Assembly (NCBI GenBank): GCA_031285245.1
Contig: JAITWN010000212.1
Location: 1 to 14,997 of the forward strand
From: Chromatiales bacterium
GTDB lineage: Bacteria > Pseudomonadota > Gammaproteobacteria > SZUA-140
Reading direction: 5' to 3'
Length of the DNA stretch: 14,997 nt
Positions 1 through 5,526 of the stretch are shown piece by piece (the first letter of the stretch is position 1; each line of letters starts with the position of its first letter). The notes under the pieces were generated by a model. The model did not search any database and had not been told where the DNA came from. It saw nothing but the letters and a program-made list of their open reading frames with translations. The position numbers and the translations under genes are program-made.

Positions 1-36
1 TGATTGGCCGGTTCGACGCCCAGCGACAGCCGCGAA

Positions 37-94
37 CTCGCCCTCTCCCGGGCCGCTCTCCCACCCGTGGGAGAGCGGCCCGGGAGAGGGCGAG
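37..94. repeat. Perfect 28-bp inverted repeat, 2-nt spacer
   Basis: The left arm 37-64 is the exact reverse complement of 67-94, with only CC (65-66) between them. The arms are very G+C rich and built around CCCTCTCCCG and its complement. In RNA this would form an extremely stable hairpin; there is no T-run, so it is not a standard intrinsic terminator. It resembles the CCCTCTCC-type palindromic repeats dispersed in some gammaproteobacterial genomes, an association made from memory. It lies upstream of the vapBC pair and may mark the edge of the accessory strip. Confidence 0.9.
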
Positions 95-189
95 AGGAGG
101 AAGTGGTACCAGACACAGATTCCAGAAGAGTCAGAGCCCCGCGCACGAATCAGACACTCCCCGATATCTACCCGCCGCGCGGCGTGTTG

Positions 190-224
190 CAATGCGCCTC
201 TGCATTGAAGGAGAGCGCATCATG
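190..224 (+). other. Orphan translation start preceded by a small hairpin
   Basis: A 6-bp stem-loop (CAATGC 190-195, GCATTG 202-207) is followed at once by a strong Shine-Dalgarno sequence AAGGAG (208-213) and, 8 nt later, ATG at 222. The frame opened there has no recognisable protein: it runs through the vapB promoter and out of frame through vapB to 392. It may be the surviving start of a gene replaced by the toxin-antitoxin module, or a short leader peptide. Nothing else gene-like is visible between 95 and 292. Confidence 0.4.
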
Positions 225-231
225 AATAATG

Positions 232-262
232 TTGACATACTAGTTTTGATCGATAATATAAT
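232..262 (+). promoter_or_regulatory. Candidate sigma-70 promoter of the vapBC pair
   Basis: TTGACA (232-237) and TATAAT (257-262) are both consensus hexamers, but the spacer is 19 nt, longer than the usual 17. The region is A+T rich in a G+C-rich setting. A palindrome CGATCGATCG (278-287) sits between the -10 box and the antitoxin ATG at 293 and could be an autoregulatory operator, as is common for such antitoxins; this is inference. Confidence 0.55.
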
Positions 263-292
263 CGTATTACCAATAAGCGATCGATCGACACC

Positions 293-499
293 ATGGAAAC
301 CGTCACCCTGTCTCCGAAATTTCAGGTCGTCGTCCCCCGCGACATTCGCGAGCGCTTGGGGCTCGTGCCGGGGCAGAAGCTGCAAGTGCTGATCTACGAC
401 AACCGCGTCGAGCTGATCCCGCTGCGCCCGGTGGTGCAGATGCGTGGATTCCTCGCTGGCATCGATACCGACGTCGAACGCGAAGACGATCGTCAGTGA
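293..499 (+). CDS. AbrB/MazE-type antitoxin (VapB-like)
   Basis: A 68-residue protein consisting mainly of a SpoVT/AbrB swapped-hairpin DNA-binding domain (about residues 1-45). The family pattern is plain at the start: METVTLSPKFQVVVPRDIRE, followed by a LGLVPGQKL-type turn. The C-terminal tail (about 48-68) is acidic and probably wraps the toxin. In such pairs this protein neutralises the toxin and represses its own operon. Its TGA stop (497-499) overlaps the GTG proposed as the toxin start, so the two are translationally coupled. No good ribosome binding site precedes the ATG; the predicted transcript leader is short. The PIN partner makes vapB the natural name, but AbrB-fold antitoxins also pair with MazF, so the symbol is left open. 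Confidence 0.85.
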   Translation: METVTLSPKFQVVVPRDIRERLGLVPGQKLQVLIYDNRVELIPLRPVVQMRGFLAGIDTDVEREDDRQ

Positions 500-924
500 G
501 CACGCGCCCGATGAAGAATCCAGCGAAGAACGCAGCGAAGAAGCCCGTAATGAATGTGGTCGATTCGAGCGCTTGGCTGGAATATTTCGCCGACGGCGCC
601 AACGCCGGCTATTTCGCTGCGCCGATTGAAGACACCGAGCACCTGCTCGTGCCCTGCTTGTGCATCTATGAAGTCTTCAAACGCGTGCGCCAACAGCGCG
701 ACGAAAGCGACGCCCTGCAAGCCGTCGCGTTGATGCAGCAAGGCACACTGATCGAGCTCGACGCCACCCTAGCCCTAGAAGCCGCCCGCCTCAGCACCAC
801 GCGCCGCCTCCCCATGGCCGACAGCATCATCCTCGCCACCGCGAAATCCCACCAAGCCATCCTATGGACGCAAGACGCTGACTTCCAAGACATGCCCGGT
901 GTGAATTACCGCGCCAAGCGGTGA
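496..924 (+). CDS. PIN-domain ribonuclease toxin (VapC-like)
   Basis: A PIN-domain toxin of the VapC group, expected to be a Mg-dependent RNase cutting tRNA, rRNA or mRNA when free of its antitoxin. The acidic active-site set is intact, counting from GTG 496: Asp23 in VVDSSAW, Glu59 in IYEV, Asp109 in MADSIILATA, and Asp127/129 in TQDADF. Most VapC proteins begin just before the VVDSSAW strand, which here is Met19 (ATG 550). The 18 residues ahead of it are basic and alanine/lysine rich, so the true start may be ATG 550 (preceded by AAGAAG) or ATG 511. GTG 496 is given because it overlaps the antitoxin stop. Length from ATG 550 is 124 residues, normal for the family. The module looks functional. 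Confidence 0.85.
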   Translation: MSTRPMKNPAKNAAKKPVMNVVDSSAWLEYFADGANAGYFAAPIEDTEHLLVPCLCIYEVFKRVRQQRDESDALQAVALMQQGTLIELDATLALEAARLSTTRRLPMADSIILATAKSHQAILWTQDADFQDMPGVNYRAKR

Positions 925-941
925 AGGCGGCTGAGAGTCCG

Positions 942-959
942 TCATAGGTTGGCACTGCG
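942..959 (+). repeat. Fragment of palindromic repeat family A (left half)
   Basis: TCATAGGTTGG followed by CACTGCG matches the left arm and centre of the full copies at 5246-5284 and 13023-13061, but the right arm (CCCAACCTAT) is missing. The repeat stops where the TumE-like remnant begins, so it may mark a deletion or insertion edge. Confidence 0.55.
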
Positions 960-965
960 CTGCGC

Positions 966-1049
966 TACGTATTTACCGACTTGCCGCGGCGGCTGCGCGA
1001 TTTTCGATCCGACATTGCGAGGTGGAATGATGAAAACCGTGGTGATTGA
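966..1049 (+). pseudogene. Remnant of a TumE-like (DUF6516) toxin, C-terminal tail only
   Basis: One frame reads YVFTDLPRRLRDFRSDIARW and ends at TGA 1047-1049, overlapping the start of the next gene. This resembles the C-terminal end of TumE/DUF6516 toxins, which typically finish with a Y-x-F-T segment, a helix and a D-[VI]-x-x-W motif, as remembered for the family. TumE genes normally sit directly upstream of the winged-helix antitoxin found here at 1030. There is no start codon and no N-terminal half; upstream sequence is a repeat fragment and the end of vapC. The call rests on a short similarity plus gene order. Confidence 0.45.
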
Positions 1050-1518
1050 GGTCAAATCGGCGGACGAATCATTTGCCGATATGCAGCAAGCGCTGAAGTC
1101 TGACAAGCCGGACGGTTGTGCGCATATCAGCTTTGTTTCGTTTGAGCTGCTGTGGAGGGTGTTGACGCCGAATCGCTGGCAGTTGCTCCAGGCATTGACG
1201 GGGGCCGGGCCAATTGGAGTGCGTGAACTGGCGTGGCGTGTTGGTCGCGACGTACGCGCCGTCCACGCGGATGCACAAGCGCTGGCATCGTGCGGCCTGG
1301 TCGACAAGTTCGCCGACGGAAAACTGCACTTTCCCTACGATGCGGTGCATGTGGATTTCATGCTGACAGCCGCGTATGCACCTTTGTGCCCGAGTGTGCG
1401 ATTGATGATCACGCGCTGCCCCCAGGCATTTGGCGCGCCATCGCGGATGCATCCTGGCATGGTGAGGCCAGGCAGGAGAGGCAGTGCGCCAGCTTTCAGC
1501 GGCAGTTCCGGTTCGTAG
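1030..1518 (+). CDS. TumA/HVO_A0114-type winged-helix antitoxin with lost stop
   Basis: Residues 1-115 form a small winged-helix DNA-binding protein of the HVO_A0114 group: beta start MKTVVIEVKSADESF, a conserved LLWRVLTPNRWQLLQAL segment, a helix-turn-helix around residues 63-90 (GVRELAWRVGRDVRAVHAD), and the typical end FPYDAVHVDFML. Such proteins act as antitoxin-repressors to TumE toxins. Relatives end about here, near residue 115; this frame instead continues 47 residues to TAG 1516-1518 through sequence that is antisense hipA, so the tail is not native. The start is ATG 1030, 5 nt after GAGGTG (1019-1024); ATG 1027 is the alternative. DNA-binding residues look intact, but the toxin upstream is a fragment, so the module is dead or orphaned. 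Confidence 0.7.
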   Translation: MKTVVIEVKSADESFADMQQALKSDKPDGCAHISFVSFELLWRVLTPNRWQLLQALTGAGPIGVRELAWRVGRDVRAVHADAQALASCGLVDKFADGKLHFPYDAVHVDFMLTAAYAPLCPSVRLMITRCPQAFGAPSRMHPGMVRPGRRGSAPAFSGSSGS

Positions 1519-1682
1519 ATCGGAATCGCCGGCAGGGTGTCATCGTTGCGCTCCAGATAGCTGCGGCCGTAGTTGAACTACATATGGCCGCCGCTCACTT
1601 CGAGCCGCCCGGCCACGATGGGCCGAGCTGCATCCGGCAGCCATATCCAGACGAAGGCTTCGCTTGCTGCGCTAGAAGTCAT
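1375..1682 (-). pseudogene. hipA: hipA fragment: nonsense codon and missing 3' part
   Basis: Reading the minus strand from ATG 1682-1680 gives a clear HipA-family N-terminus: EAFVWIWLPDAARPIVAGRL, then FNYGRSYLERNDDTLPAIPI, YEPELPLKAG, LPLLPGLTMPGCIRDGAPN, AWGQRVIINRTLGHKGAYA. Two lesions are visible. An in-frame TAG (1577-1575) falls between SGGHM and FNYGRSY, and the similarity ends near 1375, where the opposite-strand antitoxin gene begins. About 100 of an expected 400 or more residues remain; the kinase core is gone. HipA kinases phosphorylate and inactivate glutamyl-tRNA synthetase or similar targets, so this copy cannot work. Its ATG overlaps the hipB stop as ATGA, the usual hipBA layout. 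Confidence 0.85.
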
Positions 1683-2041
1683 CGCGTACCACTCTCACTT
1701 TTTTTGCGTACGGATTTGGGCAGAAGTGCCAGCTTGTCTTCGGTTTCGCGGATCTGCTGTGCCAGCGTGCCTTCATGGGGATTGCCATAGCCTGTGGCCG
1801 CGGCGCCCACATCGAACAGCCGAACGCCGACGATGGTGGCTGCCTCGAAGGCAGCGCCGATCTCGCATTTGAGATCGCCTTTTTCGATGCGCTGCAGCAG
1901 CCCCCGGGAAATCCCTGCGCGCTCGGCGAGCTCCTGGGCGCTGAGCCCACGCTCCTTGCTCGCCGCACGGATCAGCGCGCCAAGCAGAGCGGCTGCTTCG
2001 CGACTGTAACGGGAGTGACTGCGAGTGATGGATTTTGGCAT
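1679..2041 (-). CDS. hipB: HipB-like XRE-family antitoxin/repressor
   Basis: A 120-residue Xre/Cro-type DNA-binding protein. The helix-turn-helix spans about residues 33-57 (LSAQELAERAGISRGLLQRI), followed by a helical stretch of the fold to about residue 80. In HipBA systems this protein sequesters HipA and represses the operon. Assignment to HipB rather than a general Xre regulator rests on the overlapping hipA fragment (ATGA at 1682-1679). The C-terminal part, about 95-120, is charged and ends KSVRKKSESGTR. The gene is open and full length although its partner is broken, so it survives as an orphan repressor. The upstream region is A+T rich and holds an operator-like inverted repeat. Confidence 0.8.
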   Translation of the reverse strand: MPKSITRSHSRYSREAAALLGALIRAASKERGLSAQELAERAGISRGLLQRIEKGDLKCEIGAAFEAATIVGVRLFDVGAAATGYGNPHEGTLAQQIRETEDKLALLPKSVRKKSESGTR

Positions 2042-2085
2042 GGCGGCGGATTAATGATCTATATAAGACTCGTATTTAGACAAAG

Positions 2086-2103
2086 TGATCTTTTTATGGA
2101 TCA
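2086..2103. promoter_or_regulatory. Operator-like inverted repeat upstream of hipB
   Basis: TGATC (2086-2090) and GATCA (2099-2103) are inverted with an 8-nt spacer. E. coli HipB operators have the same architecture, two 5-nt half-sites with 8 nt between them (TATCC/GGATA). A further TGATC lies at 2055-2059. The site is 45-62 nt upstream of the hipB ATG in an A+T-rich region that should carry the promoter, although no convincing -35/-10 pair was found. The rest of 2104-2232 shows nothing definite. Confidence 0.4.
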
Positions 2104-2232
2104 AAAACGTCAATAACTTTGTGCGGCGAATTGAGGTTTTCAGTCGTTTTGGCTAGGACTGATTGGATTTCTTCATCCTCTGCTAATTAGTATTGTCTAA
2201 TAACTCAGTGAGTTGACGTGTTTCAGGCGCGC

Positions 2233-3594
2233 TCACTCCATGCCCAGCTTCTTCAGCCGGTAGCGCAGGGCGCCGAAGGATAGCCCGAGCAAACGGGCGG
2301 CGGCAGTTTTGTTGTGTCCGACTTGGTCGAGGGCGCGCAGGATGGTTTCGCGTTCGATGTCGCCGAGATAGGGATCAAGGCGCACGGATCCAGTGTCGCG
2401 GGCGGGTGGGGTGGGGTCTATAGCATCCTCGGGTTCGGTGCGATGTGCGCCAGTGAGGCGCAGATCTTCCGGGCGGATCTGCCCGTTTTCACACAGCGTG
2501 ACGGCTCGCTCCAGAATGTTTTCCAGCTCGCGTACGTTGCCGGGGAAGGCGTAATCGCACAGTGTTTGTAGCGCTTCGGGCGTGAGCCCGGCATGTTCGC
2601 TGTTTTTCTCAGCGAGTCCTGCTAATAGATGTTCTGCGAGCGCGGGGATGTCGGCGCGGCGCTCGCGTAGCGCCGGCATGCGCAGTTCGATGACGTTGAT
2701 GCGATAGAAAAGATCTTGGCGAAAGATGCCGCTTTGCACCAGTGCCTGAAGGTTTTTGTGTGTCGCGCTGAGTATGCGCACGTCGGTAGCGATTTCTTTT
2801 GGTTCGCCGATGGGGCGAATCGCTTTTTCCTGGAGCGCGCGCAGCAGTTTCACCTGCATGTGCAGCGGCAAGTCAGCGACTTCATCGAGAAACAATGTGC
2901 CGCCCGCGGCTGCTTGAAAGAGGCCCTCTTTGTTGCCAGTGGCGCCGGTGAAGCTGCCTTTGCGATGACCGAAGAATTCGCTTTCCATCAACGCCTCGGG
3001 GATGGCGCCGCAGTTCACTGGCACGAAGGGGCTATCAGCGCGCGGTCCTTGGGCGTGGATCAAACGCGCCGCTAGTTCTTTGCCGGTGCCGGATTCGCCG
3101 CTGATGTGCACCGGCGCCTGACTGCGTGCCAGTTTGGCGATGGTGGCGCGCGTTGATTGCATCACTGGCGATTCGCCGCGTAACTGCGATGAGGGCGCAT
3201 GCTCGGCGGTTTCCTCAACCTGCACATCTTTCAATCGCAGCGCCGCTGACACCAATTTGCGCAGCAGATGCAGATCGACAGGTTTGGAAACGAAATCGAA
3301 GGCGCCGGATTTGAGCGCCTGCACAGCAGACTCCATATTGCCGTGCGCGGTGATGACGGCGACCGGTGTCTGCGCGTAATGCGCTTGAATGTGATCGACG
3401 AGTTCGAGGCCATTACCATCGGGTAGACGCATGTCGGTCAGACAGAGATTAAACCTCTGTTTGGCGAGTAGCGCGCGCGCGCTGGCGAGATCGGGCGCGG
3501 CGCGGCTGTCGATCGACATACGCGCGAGCGTGAGCGCCATGAGCTCAAGAATGTCGGGTTCGTCGTCGACCAGCAGGGCGATGGGTTTGCTCAT
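2233..3594 (-). CDS. pilR: PilR, sigma-54-dependent response regulator of type IV pili
   Basis: A 453-residue NtrC-family activator, the normal size for PilR. The receiver domain covers residues 1-120 with acidic pocket Asp10/Asp11, phospho-acceptor Asp54 in CLTDMRLPDG and Lys104 in FDFVSKPVDL, the last stretch being typical of PilR. The AAA+ sigma-54 interaction domain (about 140-375) has Walker A GESGTGKE (166-173), the sigma-54 contact loop GSFTGA (213-218, Ser where GAFTGA is usual) and Walker B LFLDE (234-238). A Fis-type helix-turn-helix closes the protein (NKTAAARLLGLSFGALRYRL, about 429-448). In relatives PilR drives pilA with RpoN. It starts 2 nt after the pilS stop, so the two are co-expressed. 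No pilin gene lies in the window. Confidence 0.92.
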   Translation of the reverse strand: MSKPIALLVDDEPDILELMALTLARMSIDSRAAPDLASARALLAKQRFNLCLTDMRLPDGNGLELVDHIQAHYAQTPVAVITAHGNMESAVQALKSGAFDFVSKPVDLHLLRKLVSAALRLKDVQVEETAEHAPSSQLRGESPVMQSTRATIAKLARSQAPVHISGESGTGKELAARLIHAQGPRADSPFVPVNCGAIPEALMESEFFGHRKGSFTGATGNKEGLFQAAAGGTLFLDEVADLPLHMQVKLLRALQEKAIRPIGEPKEIATDVRILSATHKNLQALVQSGIFRQDLFYRINVIELRMPALRERRADIPALAEHLLAGLAEKNSEHAGLTPEALQTLCDYAFPGNVRELENILERAVTLCENGQIRPEDLRLTGAHRTEPEDAIDPTPPARDTGSVRLDPYLGDIERETILRALDQVGHNKTAAARLLGLSFGALRYRLKKLGME

Positions 3595-3596
3595 GA

Positions 3597-5249
3597 TCAG
3601 GCTACCTGGCGCCGGCGGATATCGGCGAACACGATGCGAAAACAGCCGCCAGCGCTACCTGCAATATAGTGCAGACGCGCTTGATTGCTCGCGCACAGCT
3701 CGCGCGCGATGTATAAACCCATGCCGGTGCCTTGCGCTGAACTGGTGAAGAAAGGTTCGAAGATCTGCGTCAGCAGTTCAGGTGCGACGCCGGGGCCGTC
3801 ATCGATGACATCGAGCCAGGGCTGCTCGGCGTTGATGCCGGCGCGTAGCTGCAGTGTGCTGCCACCATGACGCAAACCGTTATGGCATAGATTCCACACG
3901 ATCTGCCGCAGCTGACTCGGGTCGGCGTGCACGCTGAGCTCGGGCGGTTCGACTTCGAAGCCGATACGCGGAGGCGGCAGGCGCTCGCTGGAGGCGAATT
4001 CGGTGATGAATTTTTCCAGCCATGGGCGCAGCGCCATTTCTTCAGGTTGCGCACGGCTGCCACGCCCGAGTTGCAGGATGTTTTCGATAATGTCGTTCAC
4101 GCGTGCGCAGTGCTCCTGAATGATTTCGACCAGGCGGTAATCACCACGATTGGTGGCGGGGTCGAGCGCCGGTGATTCAGCGAGAAGTTGGCTCGCGTGG
4201 CTGATCGCGCCGAGGGGATTGCGCACTTCATGTGCGATGCCGGCGGCGAGACGTCCAAGTGAGGCGAGCTTGAGCTGCTGAGCTTGCTGCGCCATCGCTG
4301 TCATGTCTTCGAGAAAAACCAGCGTGCCAGCGCGGTGATCGCTACCGAGACGTGCGAAGCGCGGCATCACTTCCGCGCCGGTATCGGAAACACGCAGCGC
4401 ACTCGGTTCCTGCGCGGCGTTGTCCCACCAGTCGCGCAAGCGCGCCCCGAGCGCCGGGCAGAGCTCGTCGAGCAACCGCTGTTCGCTCGCTGCGGGGAGA
4501 TTGAGCAAACGGCGCGCGGATTCATTGACCAGTCGCACAGCAGGGCGGTCGTCGAGCATGAGGATGCCGGTCTGCATGCGCTGGATGATGTATTCAGTGA
4601 GCTGCGCCATATCGGCGAGATCAAGGCCGCGACGTTCAGCGAGCGCGCGACTATCGCGCAGACGCTGGGCGAGGGTGTGGGCGAGGATGGCGGTGGCGAA
4701 GAAACTTGCGCCGAGTAGTCCGGCTTGGCCGTAATCGGTGGCGGGTCCGCCTTGCAGTTCGGCGTAAACTTGCTCGGTCAATATCGCCATGGTGGCGAGC
4801 GCGGCGAAGAGGCGTGCCGTGCGTCCTTCCATCAACAGGCTGCCGCCAGCGATGCTGGTGATGAGCAGCATGCCAAGACCGCTACGAATGCCGCCGCTTG
4901 CGTGCATCAGCAAGGTGATGGCAAGGATGTCGACCATGACATGGATCGGTACCTGATGCGCAATCGCAGGGCGTCGCCAATGCAGCGCGAGCGCCGCCAA
5001 TATGCACGCCATGAGGTAAAAACCGCTCACGTGCTCGAAGAGCGCAAGATCAAACGAACCAAGTGGCGTAGGCAAGCGTCCGCCGAGGCAAAGTCCCACC
5101 AGCAGGCACGCGAGCGCTAGGCGGTAGTAGTTGAGGACGCTGAGCTGTTTCACGAAGGCTTGTTTGCTGTGGTGTTGGTTGGGTTGGTGATGGTTTGGTT
5201 TTTTCTGCTGCCCTTTCCCACTTGTGAGGCCCTTGCGATACCGAGTCAT
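3597..5249 (-). CDS. pilS: PilS, membrane sensor histidine kinase of type IV pili
   Basis: The partner kinase of PilR. Counting from ATG 5249 (550 residues): a cluster of about six membrane segments at 36-191 with very short loops, as in PilS, which senses pilin within the membrane; a PAS-like linker (about 215-320); the phospho-acceptor His340 in AGIAHEVRNPLGAI; the N box WNLCHNGLRHG (452-462); and ATP-lid glycine motifs DDGPGV (483-488) and GTGMGLYIARE (507-517). The N-terminal 30 residues are Gln/Asn/His/Lys rich. The frame stays open to ATG 5312, but 5246-5284 is a palindromic repeat. ATG 5249 lies on its edge and has no ribosome binding site; GTG 5153 is another candidate. The catalytic assignment is firm, the start is not. 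Confidence 0.9.
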   Translation of the reverse strand: MTRYRKGLTSGKGQQKKPNHHQPNQHHSKQAFVKQLSVLNYYRLALACLLVGLCLGGRLPTPLGSFDLALFEHVSGFYLMACILAALALHWRRPAIAHQVPIHVMVDILAITLLMHASGGIRSGLGMLLITSIAGGSLLMEGRTARLFAALATMAILTEQVYAELQGGPATDYGQAGLLGASFFATAILAHTLAQRLRDSRALAERRGLDLADMAQLTEYIIQRMQTGILMLDDRPAVRLVNESARRLLNLPAASEQRLLDELCPALGARLRDWWDNAAQEPSALRVSDTGAEVMPRFARLGSDHRAGTLVFLEDMTAMAQQAQQLKLASLGRLAAGIAHEVRNPLGAISHASQLLAESPALDPATNRGDYRLVEIIQEHCARVNDIIENILQLGRGSRAQPEEMALRPWLEKFITEFASSERLPPPRIGFEVEPPELSVHADPSQLRQIVWNLCHNGLRHGGSTLQLRAGINAEQPWLDVIDDGPGVAPELLTQIFEPFFTSSAQGTGMGLYIARELCASNQARLHYIAGSAGGCFRIVFADIRRRQVA

Positions 5250-5284
5250 AGGTTGGGATTGACTGCGTTCAGCCCAACCTATGA
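5246..5284. repeat. Palindromic repeat family A, full copy
   Basis: The arms TCATAGGTTGGG (5246-5257) and CCCAACCTATGA (5273-5284) are exact reverse complements around a 15-nt centre ATTGACTGCGTTCAG. The same unit recurs at 13023-13061 and in part at 942-959. The ATG used here for pilS lies in the left arm, so the repeat sits at the very 5' end of the gene. Confidence 0.85.
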
Positions 5285-5379
5285 TCTGGGTTCGAGCGCG
5301 CCCGAGCGCCATTTCCGGCTATAGCCCAAGTAGTCGGTCGCAATGCGTGATTTGTTTAGGGAGCTGCTGAAAAACCTCG

Positions 5380-5460
5380 GTCATTGTGAGGCGCGAAGCG
5401 CCGTGGCAATCCACGGCCGTCGTCTGGATTTCTGCGGGGCTAACGCCCCTCGCAATGACG
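5380..5460. repeat. Palindromic repeat family B, copy 1
   Basis: It begins GTCATTGTGAGG and ends CCTCGCAATGACG, a near-perfect terminal inverted repeat with one mismatch relative to copy 2. It carries an inner palindrome CCGTGG-CAAT-CCACGG (5401-5416). Copy 2 (12108-12187) has the same ends, the same preceding AAAACCTC, and internal CAATCCAC and TCTGGATT blocks. The type resembles the widely scattered TCATTGCGAGG...CCTCGCAATGA elements, non-coding and MITE-like. The flanks 5313-5379 and 5461-5526 show no gene. Confidence 0.8.
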
Positions 5461-5526
5461 AAATTTCAGTGGAGCATTGATACGCGCGCAGTTGCGCGGT
5501 GACAGCTTGGTTTTGACGAAGGACGC

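Noticed and set aside
1233..1790. Plus-strand frame of 185 codons across the HipA fragment
   Set aside because: It is the complement of the recognisable HipA and HipB sequence; the minus strand explains the region.
5485..5498. Possible terminator hairpin CGCGCA-GT-TGCGCG after the sensor kinase
   Set aside because: The stem is only 6 bp and no T-run follows on the minus strand.
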